Origin: JAZQQB01 sp045628865
GTDB lineage: Bacteria > Bacillota > Clostridia > Lachnospirales > Lachnospiraceae
Direction: 5' to 3'
Assembly: GCA_045628865.1 (NCBI GenBank)
Contig: JAZQQB010000051.1
Coordinates: forward strand, 100,957 to 164,956
Length of the DNA: 64,000 bases
This document shows positions 25,524 through 33,907 of the stretch, piece after piece. The stretch's first letter is position 1. Each line of letters starts with the position of its first letter. The notes under the pieces are model-generated. The model was given only the letters and a program-made list of their open reading frames with translations, did no database searches and was not told the origin of the DNA. The translations under genes and the position numbers were made by a program.

Positions 25524-25832
25524 TTGTTTTTCCTTTCCACTACTACAAACTCGAGTGAAAAAAAGACTGATATTCTTTACAACCACTCATCACATATGAA
25601 TCTTTGTTATTTCTAAGGACTGAATGGCGATTTGCCGTGAATCAATTAGATATGCACGAACGTGCATATTAAAATTAACACAATATACGTAAAAAGACAA
25701 TGGGAAATAAGTACCTTACTTATTTCCCTAAAATAATCAAGGGGCAAAACGTGCGTGTCGTTCATGAAATTCCCCCAACATACTCAATATCAATTTTTGC
25801 ATAACATACTCTGCATATAACGCAATGATGGA
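25524..25832. other. Non-coding stretch with two strong hairpins
   Basis: About 310 bases without a gene. Two perfect inverted repeats stand out: ATATGCACG-AA-CGTGCATAT at 25650-25669, and GGGAAATAAGTA-CCT-TACTTATTTCCC at 25702-25728. The second lies about 105 bases behind the radical SAM gene and may help end its transcript, although only a distant TTTTT follows it. The first could be an operator or transposon scar. Confidence 0.45.
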
Positions 25833-26945
25833 TCACTTTAAAAGTCCAAGTTCTTCCATCATACATATCCTTGGATTATGGGCATCAAAATCCCATGTGT
25901 GGAATCCGCCGCCCTTACAGTTATCTTCGTGCTCGCAGCCCTTGCACTTGGTACTTTCTAAGGTCTTTGGCTTTCTGTAGATTTCAAATTTGTTTAACCA
26001 GGTTTCATACAGATCATTTTCTCTGATGTTGCCAAAAATAAGATCCTCTCGCCTCTCAATATCAAGACATGCGCTGATATCCCCATTATATTGGATACTG
26101 GCAACTGTCACGCCGGCACGGCACTGGAAATACCAAGGACGCACCTTTCGCTCCAAATCAAGTCCCACATAGTGGTTGCAGGAATAGATCACATTCATCT
26201 TTGGATCGTCCTGATGATTCGCGATAAAATTCAAAATATACTGATAATCCTTAGATTCCAGCATCAAATCCGGATTGGTAAGTGCTCTTCCGATAGGTTC
26301 CACATTAATCACTCGCCATTGACGGCAGTCGATTTCTTTCATCAGCTCATAGATAGCATCCAACTCTTCTAAGTTTCGCTTATGTACAACTGTTGTGATC
26401 ATAACATTATCAATACGCGCCTCAGTAAGATAATGAAACGCTTCAATGGCTTTATCATAGGCAAAAGGAGCATTCCTAAACCAGTTATGAGTGTCCTTTA
26501 ATCCATCCAAAGAAAGTCCCACAGAATACATGCCTGCATCCTTTAAAGCAAAAGCAACCTCTCTGGTGATCATGGTTCCATTGCTAGTCATTCCCCATTT
26601 ATAACCCAGTGCATGAATGGTTTTCATCAACTCCACCATATGTGGTCGAAGCAATGGCTCCCCACCTGTTACATTAATAAATGGCAATGGTTTTTTTGCT
26701 TTTTTCAAAGAATCTTTAAGCTTGATCATACACTCAATAATCTCATAATCCGTCAGCCCGTTTACAACTGGCACATCCCCACAATTGCTACCACAATGTA
26801 GACAATGTTCATTACAATTTAACGTCATTTCGATAAATAAACTTTTTAAAACAGGCTGTGCCATAAGCGCAGCCTGATAATCATTTAATTTATGAAAATG
26901 CTCTTCTTTCACGGATACTGGCAAATCAGCATACTGGTCTCTCAT
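25833..26945 (-). CDS. Radical SAM/SPASM enzyme of a lipoprotein-modifying type system
   Basis: A 370-residue radical SAM protein. The cluster motif is C44-x3-C48-x2-C51 (TLNCNEHCLHC), with GGEP at 94-97. The SPASM region has C256, C275, C293, C334, C337, C343 and C361, enough for two auxiliary [4Fe-4S] clusters. I place the start at ATG 26945: AGGAGG lies five bases before it. The longer frame from TTG 26999 has no such signal and an unlikely sequence. Only 62 bases separate it from a small lipoprotein with repeated Tyr-Gly motifs upstream. SPASM enzymes usually modify peptides or proteins, so that neighbour is the likely substrate. It resembles what I recall as the rSAM/lipoprotein system (TIGR04133/TIGR04134). 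The reaction is unknown. Confidence 0.8.
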   Translation of the reverse strand: MRDQYADLPVSVKEEHFHKLNDYQAALMAQPVLKSLFIEMTLNCNEHCLHCGSNCGDVPVVNGLTDYEIIECMIKLKDSLKKAKKPLPFINVTGGEPLLRPHMVELMKTIHALGYKWGMTSNGTMITREVAFALKDAGMYSVGLSLDGLKDTHNWFRNAPFAYDKAIEAFHYLTEARIDNVMITTVVHKRNLEELDAIYELMKEIDCRQWRVINVEPIGRALTNPDLMLESKDYQYILNFIANHQDDPKMNVIYSCNHYVGLDLERKVRPWYFQCRAGVTVASIQYNGDISACLDIERREDLIFGNIRENDLYETWLNKFEIYRKPKTLESTKCKGCEHEDNCKGGGFHTWDFDAHNPRICMMEELGLLK

Positions 26946-27007
26946 GTTTACCTCCTGTGTTGGAGCTCCTTCACACTGAAGAAGCTTTTGCATTATCAAT
27001 CTCTTGG

Positions 27008-27391
27008 CTATTCCTGATCATATGATTCCGGCACTCCATAAACTGAAGGGATTTCCTGCTTCTCAGGAACAAATTCTTCTGTTTCTTCGGTGGTGACATC
27101 AAAATCATCCGGTGCTGAGCCATATACCTCTACAGGTTCTGAATAAATATCGTATTCCTCTACCGTTTCTATAGTATCCGTTTCGGAATCAGTTTCAGCA
27201 TCTGTATCATCAATTTCAAAAACACCATACTCGCATACAGCATTGTTGTCATCAGGCTCAAAGCTTTCTGATTCAACATGATTTTCCATCGGACCATAAC
27301 CACATGCAGCAAGATTAAAAATACCTGCAGCTCCAATACCCAATGTCAAAGATGAAACCGCTAATAATTTACCTACTTCTTTTGCTTTCAT
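27008..27391 (-). CDS. Small lipoprotein with four Tyr-Gly motifs, putative substrate of the adjacent radical SAM enzyme
   Basis: A 127-residue secreted lipoprotein. A signal peptide leads to the lipobox LAAC with Cys30. The mature part is very acidic and low in complexity, yet it carries four spaced Tyr-Gly motifs: CGYGPME (32-33), CEYGVFE (55-56), VYGSAPDD (90-91) and VYGVPES (118-119). The CEYG form matches, as I recall it, the conserved CxYGxP motif of lipoproteins encoded next to radical SAM genes in Bacteroidetes and Clostridia. AGGAGG stands seven bases before the ATG. The gene is 64 bases after proA and 62 before the radical SAM gene. It may be a matured peptide or a displayed lipoprotein; no protease or exporter is adjacent. 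Confidence 0.75.
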   Translation of the reverse strand: MKAKEVGKLLAVSSLTLGIGAAGIFNLAACGYGPMENHVESESFEPDDNNAVCEYGVFEIDDTDAETDSETDTIETVEEYDIYSEPVEVYGSAPDDFDVTTEETEEFVPEKQEIPSVYGVPESYDQE

Positions 27392-27455
27392 AGCTCATCC
27401 TCCTGTCGGATTTATTCCCTGTCAAAAATACTCGTTTATTTTGTGTTTTTATCTC

Positions 27456-28703
27456 CTACGCTCTGACTTGACCATTACCGTAAATCTTATATTTATAGCT
27501 AGTTAATTCCTTAAGTCCCATTGGTCCTCTTGCATGAAGCTTCTGGGTGCTGATACCGATTTCTGCACCAAGACCAAATTCAAAACCATCTGTAAAACGC
27601 GTAGAAGCATTCCAGTAAACACATGCAGCATCTACATAATTTAAGAATTTTTCAGCATTTGCCTCATCACTTGTGATGATACTTTCAGAATGCTTTGTAT
27701 TATATTTATTGATGTGCTCAATTGCTTCCTCTACAGACGAAACAGTTTTTACAGAAAGAATGTAATCAAGATACTCCATTCCATAATCTTCTTCCGTTGC
27801 TAAAACTGCTTCTGGTAAGATCTGACAAGTTGCTTCATCTCCACGAAATTCTACGGATTTCTCAGAAAGGCGCTTGTATAAAGGCGGAAGCAGCTGTTTC
27901 TTTATTTTTTCATGTACCAATAAAGATTCACAGGCATTACATACACCAATGCGCTGTGTTTTGGCATTGTTGATGATTTCAATTGCCATATTAATATCCG
28001 CACTCTCATCTACAAATACATGACAGTTACCACTACCGGTTTCAATCACTGGAATGGTAGAATTCTCTACAACTGCCTTAATGAGTCCTGCACTACCTCT
28101 TGGAATCAGCACATCCACATAATCCTTCATACGCATAAATTCTGTTGTTACCTCACGACGATTATCCTCAATAAGAGCAACTGCATCCTTTGTGATGCCC
28201 AAAGAATCCAATGTATCCTGGATTACCTTAATGATTGCAAGGTTAGAATGGATTGCTTCCTTACCACCTTTTAATATTACCACATTTCCAGTCTTAAAAC
28301 AAAGGGCAAAAGCATCTAAAGTTACATTTGGTCTGGATTCATAAATGATGCCGATAACACCCAAAGCAACTCTAGTTTTTTTCAATGTAATGCCATTTGA
28401 TAACGTACGTTCTTCTAAGGTTTCACCAATTGGATCCTGTAGGGCTGCAACCTGTCTTGCACCCTCAGCCATACTTTCGATTCTGGCTTCTGTCAATTTC
28501 AATCGATCCAGTAAACCTTCACTCATATGGTTCGCAATCCCATTTTGAATGTCGATTTCATTTTCCTTCTGTAAAAATGCACTGTTTGCCACAAGAGCAT
28601 CAGCGATCTTTAATAATGCTTCGTTTTTCTGCTTGGTGGAAAGCTTTTCCATGCAGCTTTTAGCTGTTTTAGCGCTTTCGCAGATTTCTAATAATGTTCT
28701 CAT
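27456..28703 (-). CDS. proA: Gamma-glutamyl phosphate reductase ProA
   Basis: A 415-residue NADPH-dependent enzyme of the aldehyde dehydrogenase superfamily, second step of proline synthesis. The catalytic Cys lies in [34 protein letters not shown] and the C-terminal [25 protein letters not shown] are the ProA signatures (only the core is needed for the call). Length is normal. The usual partner proB (glutamate 5-kinase) is not next to it; an aspartate kinase, which belongs to the same amino-acid kinase superfamily, sits 57 bases upstream instead. Co-transcription from the lysC promoter is likely. Confidence 0.97.
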   Translation of the reverse strand: MRTLLEICESAKTAKSCMEKLSTKQKNEALLKIADALVANSAFLQKENEIDIQNGIANHMSEGLLDRLKLTEARIESMAEGARQVAALQDPIGETLEERTLSNGITLKKTRVALGVIGIIYESRPNVTLDAFALCFKTGNVVILKGGKEAIHSNLAIIKVIQDTLDSLGITKDAVALIEDNRREVTTEFMRMKDYVDVLIPRGSAGLIKAVVENSTIPVIETGSGNCHVFVDESADINMAIEIINNAKTQRIGVCNACESLLVHEKIKKQLLPPLYKRLSEKSVEFRGDEATCQILPEAVLATEEDYGMEYLDYILSVKTVSSVEEAIEHINKYNTKHSESIITSDEANAEKFLNYVDAACVYWNASTRFTDGFEFGLGAEIGISTQKLHARGPMGLKELTSYKYKIYGNGQVRA

Positions 28704-28760
28704 ACCCTTACCTCATAAAATGATTCTTGTTCATAAAAAACGCATGGTTCTAACTCGTTA

Positions 28761-30083
28761 CTAAATCTTTAATTCTACAAAAATCTCATAAATCGCACGG
28801 ATCGCGCGTTCAAAATCAACATTGGAAACGCCAATGATAATGTTTTGTCCAGAACCTCCCTGTGAAATCAGCTTCATTGGGATTCTCGCATGCTCAATGG
28901 CAGCAATGATTCGACCAACGGTACCACGTTCTTTACGCATATTTCGTCCAACCACAGCAATAAGAGCAACATCTTCCTCAACATCGATTTTATTGTAGGT
29001 TCCAGAAAATTCACTTAAATTTTTGCCGATTACATTCTTTTTTGCTTCATACTCAGAATCTGAGATCAAAATGGTCATGGCATCAATATCTGACAAAAGG
29101 TATTCCGCAGAAATGCCAGATTTCTTCATGGTTTCTACGACCTTTGAATTAAATTCTACCTCTGAACACATTCTGTCCTTTAAAATCTTATAAAAAACAA
29201 AATTCTTCTTTCCGGCAATACCTGTGATCTTATACTCTGTCTCGTCATCACAATCCTCGCGAATCCAGGTTCCAGCATCAATCGGTGCATTGGTGTTTCT
29301 GATGTTGATTGGAATTCCCGCACTACGAACAGGGAAAACGGCATCCTCGTGAAGCACGCTGGCACCCATGTAGGATAACTCACGAAGTTCCTGATACGAA
29401 ATAGATTTGATTCCCGGCGGATTTGGTACAATACGGGGATCGGCAATCAAAAAGCCTGATACATCTGTCCAGTTTTCATATGCATCCGCATGAACTGCAT
29501 GAGCAATGATAGAACCTGTCACATCAGAGCCTCCTCTTGAAAAAGTCTTGATGCTTCCATCTGGATTGGTACCATAAAAACCAGGAATAACAGCTCTTTC
29601 TACAGCTTTTAACTCCTTCGATAATAAAAAGTAAGTCTTATCTTCATCTAAAAATCCATCTTCTCTGAAGTAGATTCTTTTTGCCATATCAATAAATGGA
29701 ATCTGTAAATAGGAAGACATCAGGATTCCGTTTAAATACTCACCTCTTGAAGCAGCATAATCACTTCCTGCATGAGCCTTGAAATTTTCTTCAATGATTG
29801 CAAATTCTTCCTCTAAGGAAACCTTTAAAGAAAGAGAATCGATGATCTCCTGGTATCGATCCTTGATCTTTTGTAAAACAGATGAAAAATCTTCGTCTTT
29901 CTCTGCAATCTCATAACACTGATACAACAAATCAGTGACCTTTGTGTCCTCACCATTTCTTTTTCCAGGTGCACTTACGATCACATATTTTCTATCTGAA
30001 TCCTGCGCAAGGATTTCGGCAACCTTGCGAAACTGTAAAGCGTTCGCCAAAGAGCTTCCGCCAAACTTAACAACTTTAGTCAT
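28761..30083 (-). CDS. lysC: Aspartate kinase
   Basis: A 440-residue amino-acid kinase with the N-terminal VVKFGGSSLA motif, SAPGKR, and FSRGGSDVTGS in the catalytic domain, plus two C-terminal ACT domains (about 310-435). It makes aspartyl phosphate for lysine, threonine and methionine synthesis and is probably feedback-controlled through the ACT domains. Length and order fit the class I monofunctional enzymes. A clean sigma-A promoter stands about 120 bases upstream; no lysine riboswitch (L box) was seen in that leader. The symbol follows common usage and could be dapG or yclM in Bacillus terms. Confidence 0.93.
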   Translation of the reverse strand: MTKVVKFGGSSLANALQFRKVAEILAQDSDRKYVIVSAPGKRNGEDTKVTDLLYQCYEIAEKDEDFSSVLQKIKDRYQEIIDSLSLKVSLEEEFAIIEENFKAHAGSDYAASRGEYLNGILMSSYLQIPFIDMAKRIYFREDGFLDEDKTYFLLSKELKAVERAVIPGFYGTNPDGSIKTFSRGGSDVTGSIIAHAVHADAYENWTDVSGFLIADPRIVPNPPGIKSISYQELRELSYMGASVLHEDAVFPVRSAGIPINIRNTNAPIDAGTWIREDCDDETEYKITGIAGKKNFVFYKILKDRMCSEVEFNSKVVETMKKSGISAEYLLSDIDAMTILISDSEYEAKKNVIGKNLSEFSGTYNKIDVEEDVALIAVVGRNMRKERGTVGRIIAAIEHARIPMKLISQGGSGQNIIIGVSNVDFERAIRAIYEIFVELKI

Positions 30084-30206
30084 TTGTTTCTATATCCTAT
30101 TCCCTAATAATTTTATCTTTTCAGAACTGACGTACATTCCATAGCAAAAACGCGGGTGCAATCCTGCTGAAAATCATCTAATCCCTCATGATTACCATAA
30201 TTTCAA

Positions 30207-30235
30207 AGTATAACGTTTTCACTATAATTTGTAAA
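30207..30235 (-). promoter_or_regulatory. Sigma-A promoter of the aspartate kinase-proA unit
   Basis: Minus strand TTTACA (30235-30230), 17-base spacer, TATACT (30212-30207). Transcription would start near 30200, giving a leader of about 117 bases without an obvious riboswitch fold. Confidence 0.7.
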
Positions 30236-30240
30236 GAAAA

Positions 30241-30912
30241 TTATAGAATTTGAGCAACCTCCCCTTTCACAAAAACTGCATCCTCCAAAACCCTGCAGCA
30301 CAAATTTACAATTGTCACGCCAGCTTTTTGTGCCTCCAAAAGCGCCTCTCCAAATTCTGGATCCATGGAAACATTAGGACGCACCTCATGGATGCCCTCC
30401 ATTTGCACCACGAAAGCGACCATGGCATGGATTCCCTCTAAAGAAGCTTTGGTGAGTTCCTTTAAATGCTTTACACCACGTTTTGTTGGGGCATCCGGAA
30501 AATAACCGATACCATCCACTTCTAACGTGCACCCCTTTACTTCCATAAGATACCGTTCCTGCCCCTTTTCCATATAAAAATCGATCCTGGAATTTCCATA
30601 GGTAAATTCAGGTCTTACAAGGTCATAATCCTTTGTCTTTAACCATTCCAGGGCAATCTTATTGGGTGCCTGGGAATCAATATTGATCCAGCCGATCCCC
30701 TTTTTATATACGCTCACCAGATCATACTTTGTCTTTCTGTTTGGATTGTTCGCTTCCTCTAAAAGCACCTCAACTCCCTGAAGTAACAATTCCCTGCAAC
30801 GACCTGTATTTTTCACATGTACTGTTTCCACCTTACCCGCAATCTCTACCTGGGCAATAAAACGATTGGGACGTTCTAAAAACTTCCCATGCACGATTCT
30901 TTCATATTTCAT
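30241..30912 (-). CDS. sfsA: SfsA family DNA/RNA nuclease-like protein
   Basis: A 223-residue SfsA protein. An OB-fold N-terminus (FIAQVEIAG, HVKNTGRCREL) precedes a PD-(D/E)XK-like nuclease fold with SRIDFYME and YLMEVKGCTL, then FPDAPTKRGVKHL. E. coli SfsA was named for sugar fermentation stimulation, and the fold suggests a nuclease. The start overlaps the end of the upstream 5-formyl-THF cyclo-ligase gene by four bases, so the two are translationally coupled. Length is typical. Confidence 0.93.
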   Translation of the reverse strand: MKYERIVHGKFLERPNRFIAQVEIAGKVETVHVKNTGRCRELLLQGVEVLLEEANNPNRKTKYDLVSVYKKGIGWINIDSQAPNKIALEWLKTKDYDLVRPEFTYGNSRIDFYMEKGQERYLMEVKGCTLEVDGIGYFPDAPTKRGVKHLKELTKASLEGIHAMVAFVVQMEGIHEVRPNVSMDPEFGEALLEAQKAGVTIVNLCCRVLEDAVFVKGEVAQIL

Positions 30913-31499
30913 GGCAAAAACACTCCCTTATCCCCTGCAACAATAACATCCAGCTGCTGATCCCTCTCATCCACATAAACCTGCTCCACCAGCTGACAGC
31001 CATAACAAATACCCACAGCAAAAAAGGCTTCCTTATGATAACCATCCATCCCATGGATTTTTGATAGATAGGTATCATAAAAGCCCATTCCATAGCCAAT
31101 GCGGTTCATAGCCCTATCAAAGCCAAGCCCAGGCATTAACATAACACTTGTTTCTTCTGGCAAAAAGCAATAAGCAGGTCGGGACAAATCTGGTTCCATG
31201 ATCCCATATGCTCCTGGCAATAGATTTGTTAAATCACAGACGTTGTAAAATTCCATCTCATGCTTGCCTAACACCCTAGGAAGATACACTTTCTTACCAT
31301 CCTCCCATGCTTTTTGTATGATCGGCATTGTGTCAAATTCTGTACCGTAAGACGAATAACAGAGGATATGTTTTGCAGACTTATAAAGTGCACTTTGGAA
31401 GATCCATTCATATGCTTTTTTTTCTTCTAACCTTCTTTTTTCGTCACTTAATCCTTCACGTCTTTGCTTTAGTATGCTACGCAATTCTTTTTTATCCAT
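30909..31499 (-). CDS. 5-formyltetrahydrofolate cyclo-ligase
   Basis: A 196-residue member of the 5-FTHF cyclo-ligase family (YqgN/YgfA). The ATP-binding N-terminus has LRSILKQRREGLS. The C-terminal motif MLMPGLGFDRAMNRIGYGMGFYD (only the GxGFDxxxxRxGxGxGYYD core is needed) marks the active site. It converts 5-formyl-THF to methenyl-THF in folate one-carbon metabolism. It overlaps sfsA by four bases and follows the YnzC homologue by 33 bases. Confidence 0.93.
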   Translation of the reverse strand: MDKKELRSILKQRREGLSDEKRRLEEKKAYEWIFQSALYKSAKHILCYSSYGTEFDTMPIIQKAWEDGKKVYLPRVLGKHEMEFYNVCDLTNLLPGAYGIMEPDLSRPAYCFLPEETSVMLMPGLGFDRAMNRIGYGMGFYDTYLSKIHGMDGYHKEAFFAVGICYGCQLVEQVYVDERDQQLDVIVAGDKGVFLP

Positions 31500-31532
31500 A
31501 TCCCCGTCACCCTTATTTTTTATCTCATCTGA

Positions 31533-31745
31533 TCACTTGATCTTATCGCTCATTTTTGTGATAGTTCCATCTTTTTCCAAGATCTCAACATTCATCATCT
31601 GGGCACGTACGCTTGCCTTTACATTATCGATATATTTCCTTCTTAAAACAGCCTGCTCTGCTTTTTCTTCCTCAGTTAATCCTTCTTTTTTAGATTTATG
31701 TGCAAGTTCATTGATTCTTGCGATCATCTGTTCAAATTCTGTCAT
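31533..31745 (-). CDS. YnzC/UPF0291 (DUF896) family small protein
   Basis: A 70-residue protein of two predicted helices with the family pattern INELAHKSKKEGLTEEEKAEQ and LRRKYIDNVKASVR. B. subtilis YnzC folds as a helical hairpin and its role is unclear; it is linked to the SOS gene cluster there. The C-terminal tail is longer than the helical core. It lies between the FAD-dependent dehydrogenase (20 bases) and the cyclo-ligase, most likely in one operon. Confidence 0.88.
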   Translation of the reverse strand: MTEFEQMIARINELAHKSKKEGLTEEEKAEQAVLRRKYIDNVKASVRAQMMNVEILEKDGTITKMSDKIK

Positions 31746-31765
31746 GTAAATAACCTCTTTCTATT

Positions 31766-33367
31766 TTATTCTGGCTTATATGTTTTTCTGATCATTTCAA
31801 AAACCCTGATTCCATCCATTGCGGCGCTTGTGATACCACCTGCATATCCAGCACCTTCTCCACATGGATATAAGCCTTTTACCTCACTTTGTAAGTTTTC
31901 ATCTCTGTGGATACGAACAGGGGATGAAGTACGACTTTCTACCCCAGCCATAATGGCTGTTTCCTTGCCAAAACCATGGATCTTTTTATCAAAATACTCC
32001 ATGCCGTCCACAAATGCCTCATTGAGGGCAGCAGGCAGAATGCCTCTAAGATCCGTGGTTTCAAACTGACCCTTTAATGGAATATCCTTTGCAAAGGTCA
32101 CTTCTTTTAAATTCGTAGTTTTTGCATCCTTAAAATCAAGATAATACTCCACTGGAATCCTTCCTTTTCCAGCTTCATAGGCTGCCTTTTCGATCTTTTT
32201 CTGAAATGCGATCCCAGCCAAGGCATCTGTACTGCCAAAATCTTTAGGTGTAACTGCTACAATGATGGCACTATTGGCATATTCACCAGCTCGTGCTGCA
32301 TAGCTCATTCCATTCACTGCAGTCTGTCCATCCTCGCTGGATGCATTGACCACATAGCCACCTGGACACATACAAAAGGAATAAACGCCTCGTCCATTCT
32401 GCCCCTTTCCAGCAACCTTATATGGGGATGGAGGCAGATTGTTTCCACGATCTTTACCATACTGGCTAAGATCGATCATCTTCTGGGGATGCATCACGCG
32501 AAAACCAACTGCGAAGGACTTGGCCTCCATTGGAAGCTTCTTCTCATAAAGCATCTGAAAGGTATCTCTGGCACTGTGTCCAATGGCAAGTACCACATTG
32601 GAAGATAAAATGCTTCGTTCCTGGTTTACCATAACACCCGTTACAGTACCGTTTTCAATGAGAACATCCGTAACCTTGCTCTCAAAGAAAACCTCGCCGC
32701 CCCATGCCTTGATCTTCTCACGCATAGAGGCCACAACCTTGATGAGTACATCTGTACCGATATGTGGCTTGGCATCATACAAAATGGCCTTAGGCGCACC
32801 ATTTTCCACAAAGATCTTTAAAACCTCCTGGTTTCTGCCTTCCTTATCATTTACCAGGGTATTGAGCTTTCCGTCGGAAAAAGTTCCTGCGCCACCTTCT
32901 CCAAACTGTACATTGCTTTCCGTATCCAGCACGCCTTCTTCCCAGAATTTTTCAATATCCTTTGCTCGATCCAAGACACATTTACCACGTTCTAAAAGAA
33001 TTGGCTTATACCCTGACTTGGCCAAAAAATAGGAACAAAACAACCCAGCAGGACCGGAACCGATCACAACAGGCCTGTCAGGTATCAACCTATCTCCAGC
33101 ATCAGGAATACAATAGTTTACAGGCTTATATGCACTGATATCATTATTTTTTTCGAATCGTTTCAAAAGCTTTCCTTCGTTTTTCACAGACACTGCAACC
33201 GTAAGGCTGTAAAAAATATCCGGCTTCTTTCTAGCATCAATGGAGGACTTGATGATCTGAAAAGTTTCCACGTCCTCTTTCTGACACTTAAGTGTTTTTA
33301 CGATTTTGGCAAAAACATCCTGATTCGAAAAACCAGGATGTACCTTTAACTGATTTATTTTGATCAA
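31766..33367 (-). CDS. FAD-dependent dehydrogenase, COG2509-type
   Basis: A 533-residue flavoprotein. A short ferredoxin-like N-terminal domain (about 1-90) is followed by the Rossmann motif VIGSGPAGLFCSYFLAKSG. Then come the family-specific NVQFGEGGAGTFSDGKLNT motif, GHSARDTF, and the C-terminal CGEGAGYAGGITSAAMDG. This widespread family (often called NAD(P)/FAD-dependent oxidoreductase) has no agreed substrate. It is the first gene of the unit leading to sfsA, behind a sigma-A promoter about 70 bases upstream. Confidence 0.9.
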   Translation of the reverse strand: MIKINQLKVHPGFSNQDVFAKIVKTLKCQKEDVETFQIIKSSIDARKKPDIFYSLTVAVSVKNEGKLLKRFEKNNDISAYKPVNYCIPDAGDRLIPDRPVVIGSGPAGLFCSYFLAKSGYKPILLERGKCVLDRAKDIEKFWEEGVLDTESNVQFGEGGAGTFSDGKLNTLVNDKEGRNQEVLKIFVENGAPKAILYDAKPHIGTDVLIKVVASMREKIKAWGGEVFFESKVTDVLIENGTVTGVMVNQERSILSSNVVLAIGHSARDTFQMLYEKKLPMEAKSFAVGFRVMHPQKMIDLSQYGKDRGNNLPPSPYKVAGKGQNGRGVYSFCMCPGGYVVNASSEDGQTAVNGMSYAARAGEYANSAIIVAVTPKDFGSTDALAGIAFQKKIEKAAYEAGKGRIPVEYYLDFKDAKTTNLKEVTFAKDIPLKGQFETTDLRGILPAALNEAFVDGMEYFDKKIHGFGKETAIMAGVESRTSSPVRIHRDENLQSEVKGLYPCGEGAGYAGGITSAAMDGIRVFEMIRKTYKPE

Positions 33368-33438
33368 ATGATTTTCTCCTTTGACTTTTGTGTCACCAAC
33401 AGGGATTTTCTAAAAGTCCCCTATGTTTCCAAAAAACT

Positions 33439-33467
33439 ATGATACACCATACCATAAAAAGATTCAA
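33439..33467 (-). promoter_or_regulatory. Sigma-A promoter of the FAD dehydrogenase operon
   Basis: Minus strand TTGAAT (33467-33462), 17-base spacer, TATCAT (33444-33439). It falls between the preceding terminator and the gene start. Confidence 0.6.
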
Positions 33468-33521
33468 GAATTGTACAGCTCTTTTACTGACTACCTACGA
33501 ATAACTTAGTTTGACAAAATC

Positions 33522-33564
33522 AAAACACTCTCCAAGAATCCATAAAAAATCCGGAGAGTGTTTT
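33522..33564 (-). terminator. Terminator of the ribbon-helix-helix gene
   Basis: Perfect twelve-base inverted repeat AAAACACTCTCC/GGAGAGTGTTTT around an AT-rich loop, five bases after the gene stop. On the minus strand it ends in TTTTGATTTTG. Confidence 0.8.
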
Positions 33565-33568
33565 GACA

Positions 33569-33736
33569 TTATTGTTCCATATTATCCAAGGCATATTCTA
33601 CAGCCTGAATCACAAAATTAGAGAAGGAAACATCTTTACCAGTAATAGCTTCGTTAACACGTTCAATAACTTCAATTGGAAAACGTATTGTCTTATTTTC
33701 GCTTTCTCTTCTGTTTGGTTTAATCTCAAATGACAT
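33569..33736 (-). CDS. Small ribbon-helix-helix DNA-binding protein
   Basis: A 55-residue protein. The segment NKTIRFPIEVIERVNEAI followed by SFSNFVIQAVEYAL gives the strand, helix, turn and helix pattern of Arc/MetJ-type ribbon-helix-helix regulators. I use ATG 33736 because AGGAGG lies eight bases before it; an upstream in-frame ATG lacks one. No toxin gene is adjacent, so it is probably a stand-alone regulator. It faces away from the glycosyltransferase cassette and shares a 170-base divergent promoter region with it, where repeated TTGCAT words could be its operators. Confidence 0.7.
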   Translation of the reverse strand: MSFEIKPNRRESENKTIRFPIEVIERVNEAITGKDVSFSNFVIQAVEYALDNMEQ

Positions 33737-33821
33737 ATCATACACCTCCTGGTATTGTCGCTTACACACAAAATGTATTGCAAATAGTATTTACATGTAT
33801 GCACCGAGGTTTACATTTATT

Positions 33822-33867
33822 TTTGCATTGCATTTTATATTGCATATTTATTCAATAAGAGTATAAT
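33822..33867 (+). promoter_or_regulatory. Promoter of the glycosyltransferase cassette with repeated TTGCAT words
   Basis: Plus-strand TTGCAT (33840-33845), 16-base spacer, perfect TATAAT (33862-33867). TTGCAT also occurs twice within the preceding 20 bases, and TTTACAT twice a little further upstream. The words surround the -35 element in the divergent region facing the ribbon-helix-helix gene, so they may be operator half-sites. Confidence 0.6.
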
Positions 33868-33907
33868 CATACTGTGTACTATTGTTGTGGAAAGATAGGA
33901 GGGAAAT

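Noticed and set aside
26946..26999. Longer N-terminus of the radical SAM protein from TTG
   Set aside because: The perfect AGGAGG before ATG 26945 lies inside the extension, which has no signal of its own.
30084..30240. Lysine riboswitch before aspartate kinase
   Set aside because: The leader of about 117 bases is too short for an L box and lacks its conserved helices.
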